Of a stretch of DNA of 64,000 bases, positions 50,255 to 59,827 are shown piece by piece. Origin of the DNA: an uncultured Methanobrevibacter sp. GTDB taxonomy: Archaea > Methanobacteriota > Methanobacteria > Methanobacteriales > Methanobacteriaceae. Every line of letters begins with the position of its first letter. Position 1 is the stretch's first letter. The translations under genes and the position numbers were made by a program. The stretch is from contig NZ_OMWA01000023.1 of assembly GCF_900314615.1 (NCBI RefSeq), positions 1 to 64,000 of the forward strand, in the 5' to 3' direction. The notes under the pieces were generated by a model, which ran no database searches, was not told the origin of the DNA, and worked only from the letters and a program-made list of their open reading frames with translations.

Positions 50255-50948
50255 TATTCGCTTTAATTAAATTACGGGCTGCTTTTAAGTCAGTATTATA
50301 TATGTGGCCGGAGGTTGAGTGGTAGTGAACTCCGCCGAAGTTTAATTTTTCACCAACAATTTCCTTGTTGACTTCTTCTTTCATTTTAAGTCCTAAATAT
50401 GCTATGAAAAACATGTTTGAGTAAAATGCGCCGAATATATCGTTACTTCTGAATATGCAGTGTATTGTCAGTTCATTGTCACGCACAATACATTGAAGGA
50501 ACTGTAAACATGGAATATCTTCTCTGTCAGCATCCAATTGCGGGTCGATTGTTACTGCAACTGCTCTGTTTGATCCTGTAGCGGTCAGTATTCTTTGTTT
50601 CATTGTATTGAACTGGTCAACATCAAAATGAGCATATATACGGTTAGGGTATGTGTATACAAATCCCTGGTCATCAGGATTTTCAGCTGATTTTACATAT
50701 TCGTATAATGCATCACTTTTTATAGGACAGCCTTCCATATCGAATTTTCCTGCTTTAATGTCTTTTAAAAGCATTTCAGGAGTGTAATGTTGATATTTGG
50801 CTCTGAATTTCAAATCAAACGGATCATCAATTATATAAAAATTTCCTAAGCTTTCAATTAGGTGGTGGTTTGAGTCTTTATAAGTTTCTTTTCCCTGTTT
50901 TAGGATTTTATCTACAAAATCTAAATAACATTGATTAATATTTAACAT
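50250..50948 (-). CDS. thyA: archaeal-type thymidylate synthase
   Basis: A 232-residue protein, shorter than bacterial ThyA as in Methanothermobacter. The catalytic Cys lies in EDIPCLQFLQCIVRDNELTI. The nucleotide-binding stretch CIFRSNDIFGAFYSNMFFIA follows, matching the RSND motif of thymidylate synthases. The C-terminus has the conserved HYHSTSGHIYNTD. It methylates dUMP, presumably with a tetrahydromethanopterin-type cofactor (family knowledge). It is monocistronic, convergent with the peptidase adhesin. Confidence 0.88.
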   Translation of the reverse strand: MLNINQCYLDFVDKILKQGKETYKDSNHHLIESLGNFYIIDDPFDLKFRAKYQHYTPEMLLKDIKAGKFDMEGCPIKSDALYEYVKSAENPDDQGFVYTYPNRIYAHFDVDQFNTMKQRILTATGSNRAVAVTIDPQLDADREDIPCLQFLQCIVRDNELTIHCIFRSNDIFGAFYSNMFFIAYLGLKMKEEVNKEIVGEKLNFGGVHYHSTSGHIYNTDLKAARNLIKANK

Positions 50949-51005
50949 AAAAAAACACCCTTAAATTAAATAAATTTATGTTATGTTTGATATATAAAAT
51001 TAGTT

Positions 51006-51190
51006 ATGGGTAATTGATATTTATTAATTGCAGTTGTTTTATTGTTTATTCTAGTCGTTGCCGGTGTTGCGATTTAAATAATAATTAATAATCAGTTTAA
51101 AGAACCTGATAAAATATCTGATAGTGGTAATGTGAATATATCCTGAAAAATGGCGATATTTTATTTGCTGTGAATGATGATGCTATGTAA
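51006..51190 (+). pseudogene. decayed small membrane-anchored protein
   Basis: From ATG 51006 the frame reads MGN, stop, YLLIAVVLLFILVVAGVAI, stop, IIINNQFKEPDKISDSGNVN, stop; a shifted frame then gives LKNGDILFAVNDDAM. Reading through two stops and one shift gives a coherent protein with one transmembrane helix and a short outside part. This is the only coding trace in the roughly 400 bases between thyA and the acetyltransferase; 51191-51348 shows nothing. Confidence 0.5.
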
Positions 51191-51348
51191 TCATATGGAT
51201 TTTTATCAAAAATTATGTATTTTTATTTTTTCATATACATTTACATTTTTTATTTCTAAAAATTAGTTAACTACTTTTATTATTTTAACTGTAGCTATTA
51301 TAATTTTAATGAAATTATAAATTAATTTTAATTTAATTAATCCTAATT

Positions 51349-51936
51349 TCATTTATTCGAGCACTTATTTTCATTGACTTTTCTTACAACTTTTGCAGGG
51401 ATGCCTGCAACAATTGTGTTGGCCTCGACATCTTTTGTAACGACTGCACCTGCAGCAATAATGGCACCGTCACCGATTGTAACTCCCGGCAAAACTGTCA
51501 CGTTGGAACCTAACCATGCTCCGGTTCCGATTTTAACAGGTGCAGGTAGTAAATTTGCTCTTTTTTCAGGATCTTCCTGATGGTTCAATGTTAAAATGCA
51601 TGCATTATGTCCTATCAATACATTGTCTCCAATATAAACTCCTCCCTGATCCTGCATTGTACAGTTTGAGTTTATAAAAACATTCTCTCCAAGATGGATG
51701 TTTTTTCCGCAGTCTGTGTGGAAAGGCGGAATAAGCCTTAATGACTCGTTTACAGGCTGTGAAGTAAGTTCTGAAAATATTTCTCTGATTTCATCTTCTG
51801 TGTGATATTCACAGTTTAACTTACTTTTAATTCTTGTGGCTTCAAGAAGCAGTTCATCAAACATTTCCTGAATTTCAGATGGACTTTCAACTTCTTTTCC
51901 GCTATTAACATAATCTAAAAAATCTTTTAAATCCAT
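51349..51936 (-). CDS. sugar O-acetyltransferase (maltose/galactoside type)
   Basis: A 195-residue left-handed beta-helix acetyltransferase. An N-terminal mac-type segment (FDELLLEATRIKSKLN) precedes hexapeptide repeats such as GKNIHLGENVFINSNCTMQD, VYIGDNVLIGHNACILTLNH (with the catalytic His in LNHQ) and GAWLGSNVTVLPGVTIGDGA. It transfers acetyl from acetyl-CoA to a sugar hydroxyl in the cytosol. It has its own promoter region, where GTAAAATTG occurs twice, 19 bases apart (51991 and 52010). Confidence 0.93.
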   Translation of the reverse strand: MDLKDFLDYVNSGKEVESPSEIQEMFDELLLEATRIKSKLNCEYHTEDEIREIFSELTSQPVNESLRLIPPFHTDCGKNIHLGENVFINSNCTMQDQGGVYIGDNVLIGHNACILTLNHQEDPEKRANLLPAPVKIGTGAWLGSNVTVLPGVTIGDGAIIAAGAVVTKDVEANTIVAGIPAKVVRKVNENKCSNK

Positions 51937-52135
51937 TATATCACTATTCTAGTATTTGTTGTCATAACTTATTATAATTGTTGTGATTTTGTAAAATTGT
52001 TCTAAGTTCGTAAAATTGCTCTTATTTAGTTAATTATGCTTGGAATATCTTTTGGATAAGTTTAGGTCAAGTTTGGGAAAAAATTTTTATATTATTTTAT
52101 TCAATTTGAATATATATGAATTTTAGGTGGTTTTC

Positions 52136-52615
52136 ATGAATTTAAAATATGATGATGTGGGATGTCTTTTGCAGGGAATATATGATTTGTCCCTGGATGA
52201 GATTGAACATGAGTTTGTGGCCGGAAAATCAAAAAGAAGGCATGATATCTTTGAAAAGTATAAGTATCACCTTAATGAAATAAAAGATACAAATTGCTGT
52301 TTGAATCATTGGATTGATGGGAGTTTTGTTACTTTAAAGGAAAATCCCGATGATATTGATACATTTACAGAATTTGATGGTGTTAAGGCCAAAAAATTAG
52401 GAATTCTTGATGAAATAGATAATATTATTTATGATGCTCCTTTTAGAACAAATAATTTTTGTCATTCTTTTAGAGTGTTTAAGGTTCCTCAATCCTGGAA
52501 GAAGGATTATGATGAGTATATAAAAATTAAATCAAGGATATTATTTATATTATTTCCTTCGGATAGTAGAACAGGTAATGTAAAAGGGTTTTTAAAATTA
52601 AAAATGGTGAGTTAA
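52136..52615 (+). CDS. nucleotidyltransferase-like protein (DUF6932-like)
   Basis: A 159-residue protein. The centre reads HWIDGSFVTLKENPDDIDTF, matching the GS-x(n)-DxD pattern of nucleotidyltransferase-fold proteins, where the two Asp bind metal. The remainder is mixed alpha/beta. I recall such proteins under DUF6932, but that assignment is from memory. AGGTGG at 52125-52130 selects ATG 52136; an upstream GTG is inside that site. Its stop is directly followed by the next ATG (TAAATG), so the pair is one operon. Confidence 0.65.
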   Translation: MNLKYDDVGCLLQGIYDLSLDEIEHEFVAGKSKRRHDIFEKYKYHLNEIKDTNCCLNHWIDGSFVTLKENPDDIDTFTEFDGVKAKKLGILDEIDNIIYDAPFRTNNFCHSFRVFKVPQSWKKDYDEYIKIKSRILFILFPSDSRTGNVKGFLKLKMVS

Positions 52616-53272
52616 ATGTTTTTCAATACTATTAAGGAATATGATGAAGAATTAAAAGATATTGAAGACATGTTAAATGATATGGAAAAACGCATTGAGC
52701 TATATCCTGATAGGGTATTAACAAAAGGAAATTACCGAACATTAAAAGAGATTTATAATATCATTCTCAATGATAAAAATGATTTTCTCGCGATGATGGA
52801 AGAAAGCATTAATCTCCACATTTCTGGTGATGAGGTGAAAAATCATAACATTTCTCTTCCAATCATTATGGGTCTTTTTGGTAACTTTCAGGATTTAACT
52901 ACTCTCCTGTCAAATTTTCTGAAAGATTCCAGAAACTATGCTTTCGAAAGTCATGACTTAAAACTTGAAGAAGTTTCCAGCGGATCCATTCAGATACTAT
53001 TTTCAATGGATGAGAATATAACTAATCTGGAGGAGGTCTATTTAAATCATCAGGTCTTTGAGAAGCTTTTGGATTTGGTTGACTGTAATATTGATGATTT
53101 GGATAAACAGATTGATGTTATTGGCACTGACTCCCTGATGGCATATAAAAAATTCCTTAAAATTCTCATTGATAATGAACTGGATTTTACTCTTGAGAAT
53201 AATTCAAGAAAAGTGGGTCTGACACATGAGGAGGCTTTGAAAGTATATAAAAAAATAGATGATGGTATTTAA
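52616..53272 (+). CDS. helical partner protein of the nucleotidyltransferase-like gene
   Basis: A 218-residue, mainly helical, acidic protein with coiled-coil character at residues 5-60 (KEYDEELKDIEDMLNDMEKR). The middle holds ISLPIIMGLFGNFQDLTTLL and KLEEVSSGSIQILFSMDENI, a Ser-Gly beta segment flanked by hydrophobics. No family is firmly recognised. It starts immediately at the stop of the upstream gene, which implies coupled synthesis and probably a complex. Its 3' end overlaps the convergent metallohydrolase-like gene by four bases. Confidence 0.6.
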   Translation: MFFNTIKEYDEELKDIEDMLNDMEKRIELYPDRVLTKGNYRTLKEIYNIILNDKNDFLAMMEESINLHISGDEVKNHNISLPIIMGLFGNFQDLTTLLSNFLKDSRNYAFESHDLKLEEVSSGSIQILFSMDENITNLEEVYLNHQVFEKLLDLVDCNIDDLDKQIDVIGTDSLMAYKKFLKILIDNELDFTLENNSRKVGLTHEEALKVYKKIDDGI

Positions 53273-53967
53273 TTGCAAGCGAATTTTACCATCAAATCAA
53301 ATAATTCTTTAGCTTTATCAGTTGAATCCTGCTCTGTAATGTCTTCAGGGATTTCATAAACGAAAGTAGGATATCCTCCCTGAGCTATTGGTTTTGATAC
53401 CAGAACAGCAGAAGTGGATTTGTACTCCTCATTACCTGTTACAGGATAATAGTTGAAATCACTGCTTTCATTAACCTTTTTGGCAATATCAACTGAAGCG
53501 TTATCCATTTCAGGGGTAGCCAGATAAAATCCTTCACCGTAAGTCGGCATATGTGAATGGCTTATGATTACACAGTCAGCATCGGATTTGGTCACATCAG
53601 GATTTACAAAATCATGAACAAGGCTTTCACCGTTTGCTCTTCCTTCGTTATAGTCCTGTGGATTTTTTGTCACGTTTGTCTGATAATGGATAATTTTAAC
53701 GTCCTTGTGATTTTGAACATACTCTTTTGCTGCTTTAATTTCCGGATCAATTGACAGCGGTTCTCTTGGGTGGATTCCTGTAATTAAAGCTATAGTCTTA
53801 TCGGCGCTTGCATCACCGTAAATGAACTTTTCAACAGTTCCGTTTGTGGTGTTTCCCAATACGCTGCCTTGAGTCGGTGTAGTTATCGGATTGGATTCAA
53901 ATAGAATTAATCCTGCAAGAACTATCAAAATTGCAACAATAATTATTATTTTTGTATTTCTCTGCAA
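53269..53967 (-). CDS. membrane-anchored M14-like metallohydrolase
   Basis: A 232-residue protein with an N-terminal transmembrane anchor (TKIIIIVAILIVLAGLILFE) and an outside domain of about 200 residues. ALITGIHPREPLSIDPEI contains HxxE like the zinc site of M14 carboxypeptidases and succinylglutamate desuccinylases. VIISHSHMPTYGEGFYLA could give the third His. It might trim peptides of the wall or of surface proteins. The similarity is by motif only, so confidence in function is low; that it is a real extracytoplasmic protein is clear. Confidence 0.6.
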   Translation of the reverse strand: MQRNTKIIIIVAILIVLAGLILFESNPITTPTQGSVLGNTTNGTVEKFIYGDASADKTIALITGIHPREPLSIDPEIKAAKEYVQNHKDVKIIHYQTNVTKNPQDYNEGRANGESLVHDFVNPDVTKSDADCVIISHSHMPTYGEGFYLATPEMDNASVDIAKKVNESSDFNYYPVTGNEEYKSTSAVLVSKPIAQGGYPTFVYEIPEDITEQDSTDKAKELFDLMVKFACN

Positions 53968-54067
53968 AGTTTCACCTTGAATTAGATTATAGTTTCATTC
54001 ATATATAATTTTTAACAATAATCCAATTCTAAAAAAGTTTATACTTTAAATTTCAAAATAGTATTTG

Positions 54068-55347
54068 ATGTATAGTGGCAGTGATTTATCTGTTTTATGG
54101 TTAAAAAAAATTAAAAATCTGGATTCCAAAAACCGTCTTGTCCATGGTGAAATATATTCCAAAGATGGCAGTATTCTGGATTTTGAAATCGAGGGAAATT
54201 CTGTTTAAGCAAAGGTTGAGGGGCTCCCGGAGATATTTTTGATGTTGAAATTGCCTTTAGACAAATTTCCAATTCAGACAGAGAGTTTATCACTGATTAT
54301 ATTTTTAAAAATTATTTCTTATTCTCTGAACTTTTAAACGATAACATTCCTGAGGAGTTATTTGACACTAAGGTTAAATTGCTGCAGGATTCTTTAAAAG
54401 ACTTTAAAATTATTGAAAATTATCTTTCCGAATACTGGTCAATATTTGATTTTATTAATAAAGGTTATCTGCTTTCCTTAAAGGAATTCAAAAACAGGTT
54501 CATGAAACCTATTGAAAATGATCGGGACATGGAAGTTTTAGAGGACTTCAAAAAGATTACTTCTCCCTTCATTTTAAGAAGGCATAAAAGTGATAAAGCT
54601 ATTATTAAAGATTTGCCTGAAAAGGTCATTAATGATGTCTACTGCAATTTGACGTTAAAGCAGGCTTCATTATATGATGAAACTCTCAACGCACTGATTC
54701 GTGATGTTGAAGATAGTGTTGGCATTCAAAGAAAAGGGCTTGTTTTAAAATTAATCAATTCACTTAAACAAATCTGCAATCACCCTTCACACTATCTGAA
54801 ACTGGATGAATTTGAAATTGAGGAATCCGGAAAGATGCAGGTTCTCATGAATATTTTAGAAAACATAATTGATTCGGATGAATCGGTACTGATTTTTTCA
54901 CAGTATGTTGAGATGGGTAAAATTATTAAAAGACTTGCGGAGGAAAAATTTGGCCGGGAAGTTCTTTTCCTTCATGGAAGTGTTCCACATCGCAAAAGGG
55001 ATGAAATGATTGACAGATTCCAGAACGGCGAAGCAAATATTTTCATACTGTCTTTAAAGGCTGGAGGCATTGGTCTTAATTTAACTGCTGCTACAAATGT
55101 TATCCATTATGATTTATGGTGGAATCCTGCTGTTGAAAACCAGGCAACCGACAGGGCTTACAGGATTGGTCAAAAGGATAATGTAATGGTATATCGATTC
55201 ATAACAACTGGAACGCTTGAAGAACGCATCAACCAAATCCTTTTGGATAAACGTGAACTGGCTGAAATCACCATAGAATGTAATGAAAAGTTCATAACTG
55301 AAATGTCAAATGAAGATTTAAAGGAAATGCTGAAATTAAGGGAATAG
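54068..55347 (+). pseudogene. SNF2-family helicase, internally deleted remnant
   Basis: The beginning encodes the N-terminal part of a SWIM/SNF2 helicase (IFDVEIAFRQISNSDREFIT, DYIFKNYFLFSELLNDNIPE) with a TAA at 54206 and a lost G in the GGGG run near 54219. At about 54405 DSLKDFK is fused to IENYLSEYWSIFDFINKGYL, which normally lies after helicase motif III. The SWIM zinc finger and motifs I-III, including Walker A and DEAH, are missing. The C-terminal lobe is intact: LIFSQYVEMGKII, LSLKAGGIGLNLTAATNVIH and ATDRAYRIGQKDNVMVYRF. ATPase activity is not possible. Confidence 0.85.
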
Positions 55348-55348
55348 T

Positions 55349-57151
55349 TTAGAGAGGTTCCTTGTTTTGGGTGTTTAATGTATGATAGTAATATCCCTTT
55401 TGAGCCAATAGCTCTTCATGGGTTCCGGACTCGATAATCTCTCCGTTTTCAATGACTATGATTTTATCGGCGTTTTTGATTGTTGACAGTCTGTGAGCTA
55501 TTATAAAGCTTGTCCTATTTTCCATTAATTTATCCATTGCCCTTTGAATAAGCTTTTCGGTTCTAGTATCAACACTTGATGTTGCTTCATCCAGAATAAG
55601 AACCTCTTTTTTCGAAAGAATTGTTCGGGCAATTGTTAGAAGCTGTTTCTGGCCGTGTGAAATGTTGTCCGAATCCTCATTTAAAACGCTTTCATAACCT
55701 TCAGGGAGCTGTTTAATAAAATTGTCGCTGTAAACCTGCTTTGATGCATCAATAACTTCTTCATCTGTCGCATCAAGATTTCCGTAGCGGATATTGTTTG
55801 CAATCGTATCTGAAAAGAGCCATGAGTCCTGAAGCACCATGCCGATAAGTGATCTTAGAGAATGCTTGTCGTATTCCTCAATGTTTACACCGTCAATTCT
55901 AATCTCGCCTGAGTCAATATCATAAAATCTCATAAGCAGCTTGACGATTGTAGTTTTGCCCGCTCCTGTTTCACCGATGATAGCTATTTTTTGGCCTTTT
56001 TTAACGGTAAAGGACAAATTCTTAATGATTTTTTCGTTAGGAGTGTATCCGAAGCTTACGTTTTCAAAGGTTATCTCATCCCTGATTTCTGTAATCTGTT
56101 TGGTGGATGGATTTTCCTCATCTTCAAAGTCCAGAAATTCGAAAATTCTCTCGGATGCAGCCATTGCAGTCTGAATAAGGTTCATTACACGTGTAATCTG
56201 CTGAATTGGTCTTGTGAAGTTCTGGACATACTGGAAGAATGCCAGAATATCTCCGACAGCTATTGCTTTTTGAAGTACGAATACTGCGCCTAAAACGGCT
56301 ATTGCAACATATGCGAAGTTGGATATGAAGTTCATCAGAGGTCCGTTAAGGCTTGAAAAGAACTGTGATTTCCATTCCTGGTCAAACCACATGTCATTGT
56401 CCTGGTTGAATTTTTCTATAGATTCATCCTCCTGGTTGAAGGCACGGATAATGTCATGTCCGCTGAATGTCTCCTCAATCTGCGCATTCAGAGACCCTTT
56501 AAACACAAGCTGTTTTAAAAAATAGCTTTGTGAGTGTTTTGTAATGAATCTGATAACCAGAAATGCTATTGGAATTAAAACAATTGTTGCAAGGGTCATC
56601 CAGATATTTATGGTAAGCATCATCAGGAATACTCCGACAATGGTTATTATTGCAGTCAGCATCTGAAGGAACGTCTGTGTTATTCCGTTTTGAAGGGAAT
56701 CAACATCGTTTGTAATTCTTGATAGGATATCTCCTCTTTTATTCTCATCAAAGCTGTCCATGGGAAGATGAGTAATCTTTTCCATCAGCCTTTCCCTTAA
56801 ATCGTAGCTGATTTTTGTTGATATTTCTATCAGCAAATAGCTTTGAAGGTATGAAAATACTGCACTGGTGATATACAGTACTACAACGATTGTCAGTGTG
56901 TTTATAAGACTTTCAAAGTCAATTGAACCTGTATTGTGAAGGATATTGTTGATTCCGTCAAATATTATTGTTGTTGCATATCCAATCATCAGAGGCGCAA
57001 TAATGCTGAAAAGCGTTGAAAGCACCGCACATATTACAGTTATCGCCAATTTCAGTTTATGGTCTTTAAGAAGACCCAATATATTTTTAATGGCCTTTCT
57101 GTTGTCAACAGGCTTTTCCGGAGGCTTTCTTCTTATAGGTCTCGGACTCAT
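55349..57151 (-). CDS. ABC exporter, fused permease/ATPase, catalytic-site subunit
   Basis: A 600-residue half transporter: six transmembrane helices in residues 30-330 and an ATPase domain with Walker A GETGAGKTTIVKLL, signature NISHGQKQLLTIAR and Walker B VLILDEATSSVDTRTE with the catalytic Glu. The signature has His in place of the first Gly of SGGQ. It overlaps the next ABC gene by four bases, and the two together resemble heterodimeric exporters such as TM287/288, BmrCD or MdlAB. It probably exports lipids, peptides or drugs. Confidence 0.93.
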   Translation of the reverse strand: MSPRPIRRKPPEKPVDNRKAIKNILGLLKDHKLKLAITVICAVLSTLFSIIAPLMIGYATTIIFDGINNILHNTGSIDFESLINTLTIVVVLYITSAVFSYLQSYLLIEISTKISYDLRERLMEKITHLPMDSFDENKRGDILSRITNDVDSLQNGITQTFLQMLTAIITIVGVFLMMLTINIWMTLATIVLIPIAFLVIRFITKHSQSYFLKQLVFKGSLNAQIEETFSGHDIIRAFNQEDESIEKFNQDNDMWFDQEWKSQFFSSLNGPLMNFISNFAYVAIAVLGAVFVLQKAIAVGDILAFFQYVQNFTRPIQQITRVMNLIQTAMAASERIFEFLDFEDEENPSTKQITEIRDEITFENVSFGYTPNEKIIKNLSFTVKKGQKIAIIGETGAGKTTIVKLLMRFYDIDSGEIRIDGVNIEEYDKHSLRSLIGMVLQDSWLFSDTIANNIRYGNLDATDEEVIDASKQVYSDNFIKQLPEGYESVLNEDSDNISHGQKQLLTIARTILSKKEVLILDEATSSVDTRTEKLIQRAMDKLMENRTSFIIAHRLSTIKNADKIIVIENGEIIESGTHEELLAQKGYYYHTLNTQNKEPL

Positions 57152-58854
57152 AATGTCGCCTCCATACTGTCAATTTGGGTTTTTACAATGTCCCTGTATA
57201 TATCGCAGCTTTCCAAAAGCCCGTCATGTGTTCCTCTGTCAACAATCTCTCCGTTGTCAATCACTAAAATCTCATCTGCATCCATGATTGTTGAAATCCT
57301 TTGAGATACAATCAGTATGGATGAATCATTAAGGTCTTTGAGATTGTTTTTAACCTTGCGTTCGGTATTCATGTCAAGTGCTGAAAAACAGTCGTCAAAA
57401 AGATAAAAGTCATGACGGCCGATAATCGCCCGTGCAATGGAAAGGCGCTGTTTCTGGCCTCCTGAAAAATTGGAACCTCCCTGTGTTACCTTCTCTTCGA
57501 GATTATCTACAAAATCGACCTGAGCTAAATCAAGTGCATTTTCGATTTCCTCATCTGTCGCATCGCTTTTTCCAATCTGCATATTTGATTTGATATCTCC
57601 CTGGAAAAGAATTGCCTTTTGAGGTGTGAAACTGATTTTGGACCTTAATGTCTTCAGGTTGAAATTTTTAATGTTTCTGTTGTCAATCAGGATTTCACCT
57701 GAACTTGGATCCTGAAGCCTTGGAATCAGATTGAGGATTGTGGATTTTCCGCTTCCTGTACCTCCGATAATTGCAGTGGTTTTGCCAGGTTTCAGTGAGA
57801 AATTAATGTCTTTAAGGGTTTCCTTTTCACTTCCCGGATACTTGTAGCAGACGTTTTTAAATTCAATTGTAGGATTATCACTGATTTGTGTAATTTCACC
57901 GTCGGTTATTGTAATTTCAGTATTTAAGACTTCGCTTACACGCCTTCCGGAAACAAGTATTCTTGGAAGCATAATCATAAATCCTCCAATCATCAAAAAT
58001 GATGTTACGATTTGTGTTGAATACTGGATAAAGGCTATAATCTGGCCTGTAAGAAGTGAGCCGTCAAGTGCGCCGAATGCCCCATAGTAAAGAATTAAAA
58101 CAATCATGAAATTCATTATCAGCATCATCAGAGGAAGCATTACAAGCATGTTTTTGAATACATAGATATTGACGTCGTAAAACTCCCTGTTGACCTTCTG
58201 GAATTTTGCCTCTTCAAAATCCTGTCTTACAAAAGCTTTTATAACCGGTATTCCGATGAGAATTTCTCTTGAGGTTCTGTTGATTTTATCGATGATTTCC
58301 TGAGTTATTTTAAAGTATGGAAGCACTCTTACAATAACTATGACTAAAAGGAGAACTACTGCAAAGAAAGTAACAAGGATAATCCATGAAAGGTCGGTTC
58401 CAAGCTCAAATGCCTTGATTATACTTCCGACACCCAATATAGGTGCAAAAAGCATTGTTGTAAAAATCATTCCCAAAACGTTCTGAAGCTGGTTTATGTC
58501 ATTTGTTGAGCGGGTAATCAGTGATGAGCGTGAAATGCTGTTAAGTTCGTGGTTTGAAAATCTTAATACCTTTTTGTATACGATTTTCCTTAAATCCTTG
58601 GCATATCCTGATGAGACTCTGCTTGAAAAATAGGACACTCCGACAGTTGCAAATGCTGATATTGCCACCATTATAAGCATTACTGTACCTATATCTATGA
58701 TGTATTGAAAATCAGCATTCTGAATTCCTATATCCACAATGCCTGCAGTGTACTGTGGCAGTGTCAAGTCGCAGTATGCCTGCACAAGCAGAAACAGGAA
58801 AATAAGAAAAATCTGCGGAATTTTATTTTTGATAGGTTTTAATAATTTTTTCAT
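57148..58854 (-). CDS. ABC exporter, fused permease/ATPase, degenerate-site subunit
   Basis: A 568-residue half transporter, the first gene of the pair. The transmembrane domain spans residues 15-310. Walker A is GGTGSGKSTILNLI, the signature is canonical NFSGGQKQRLSIAR, but Walker B reads FYLFDDCFSALDMNTE, with Asp where the catalytic Glu should be. The degenerate ATP site of the heterodimer thus combines this Walker B with the SHGQ signature of the partner, as expected for asymmetric exporters. An AT-rich promoter region lies upstream. Confidence 0.93.
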   Translation of the reverse strand: MKKLLKPIKNKIPQIFLIFLFLLVQAYCDLTLPQYTAGIVDIGIQNADFQYIIDIGTVMLIMVAISAFATVGVSYFSSRVSSGYAKDLRKIVYKKVLRFSNHELNSISRSSLITRSTNDINQLQNVLGMIFTTMLFAPILGVGSIIKAFELGTDLSWIILVTFFAVVLLLVIVIVRVLPYFKITQEIIDKINRTSREILIGIPVIKAFVRQDFEEAKFQKVNREFYDVNIYVFKNMLVMLPLMMLIMNFMIVLILYYGAFGALDGSLLTGQIIAFIQYSTQIVTSFLMIGGFMIMLPRILVSGRRVSEVLNTEITITDGEITQISDNPTIEFKNVCYKYPGSEKETLKDINFSLKPGKTTAIIGGTGSGKSTILNLIPRLQDPSSGEILIDNRNIKNFNLKTLRSKISFTPQKAILFQGDIKSNMQIGKSDATDEEIENALDLAQVDFVDNLEEKVTQGGSNFSGGQKQRLSIARAIIGRHDFYLFDDCFSALDMNTERKVKNNLKDLNDSSILIVSQRISTIMDADEILVIDNGEIVDRGTHDGLLESCDIYRDIVKTQIDSMEATL

Positions 58855-58941
58855 AAGCTCATCTGGATTTGTTGAATAATCACTTTTTTAATTTAAGGAT
58901 ATAAAAACTATTGGGATGGCGTTGTTAATAATAGTGGAAGA

Positions 58942-59742
58942 TTATATAAATTTCTTCCACAAATCGGTCTGTAAAACACTGTTTTCAGCTAGCTTTTCAA
59001 GCTTTAAAAATAGCTCCCACGGCATGGATACATTCATATAGTCATTTGGTATGAAGTGTTTTATTTTGCTTCTTCCTGCAAAATCAATCGGTCCCAAAAC
59101 CATGTTTGGGTCGTCACTTTCACCTTCCCTGAATGTAAAGCATCCAATAGACTGGCATGATGATGCCTGTGGTGTCATGATACATGCTGAGTTGTCCCTG
59201 AATGATGAATTGATCTGAATCATTGCTGTCAGTTCAATCGGGTTGACAGTAAATATTACTGATTCTGGAATTTCACCTTCTTTTAAATTCTCAATGCCTT
59301 TAAAAATAACGTACTGGCCTTCATCATAAACAGGTCTTGATTTTATACCTGCTTTTGCAGTTTCAAAATCACTGTAAATTCTCTCACCGTGCCTGAACAT
59401 TTCACGGGCATGCTTCGGCATATGTTCAAGTCTTTTTTCATATGCTTCTCTATCCGGTGCTGAGTCAACTCCCAGGCTTAAAAATGTTGCCTGAAAATCA
59501 ACTGCATCTTCGTTTGGAAGTCCTGACCCCCATCCGAAACCTACAGCTATTCCTCCGCAGGCAATATGTTCACGGCCGAAATAGGTTGTTTTTCTTTTTG
59601 CAATAGTCTGTGCAACAAAACTCATTACACATCCTCCTTTTCCCTCTTTCGGACCTGTGGCTTTTTCAGGTATTTCGTCGCTTTTGAGTAATACTATTGG
59701 CGGAAATTTCATGTCAAGTTCCTGTGATATAATGCTTTTCAT
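58942..59742 (-). CDS. DUF169 family protein
   Basis: A 266-residue cytosolic protein of DUF169 (COG2043), common in methanogens and of unknown function. Characteristic stretches are KEGKGGCVMSFVAQTIAKRK, GREHIACGGIAVGFGWGSGL, MIQINSSFRDNSACIMTPQA and SSCQSIGCFTFREGESDD. Several conserved Cys (GGCV, ACGG, SCQSIGC) suggest metal or cluster binding, but this is inference. It is a single gene, divergent from RNase HI. Confidence 0.88.
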   Translation of the reverse strand: MKSIISQELDMKFPPIVLLKSDEIPEKATGPKEGKGGCVMSFVAQTIAKRKTTYFGREHIACGGIAVGFGWGSGLPNEDAVDFQATFLSLGVDSAPDREAYEKRLEHMPKHAREMFRHGERIYSDFETAKAGIKSRPVYDEGQYVIFKGIENLKEGEIPESVIFTVNPIELTAMIQINSSFRDNSACIMTPQASSCQSIGCFTFREGESDDPNMVLGPIDFAGRSKIKHFIPNDYMNVSMPWELFLKLEKLAENSVLQTDLWKKFI

Positions 59743-59827
59743 ATTAACTACCTCACTATTATTTTAATTTTTGGTGTAAAAATAAGTGATGGAAATCTTT
59801 TTAATTCAGCTGACAATAATTATTATT

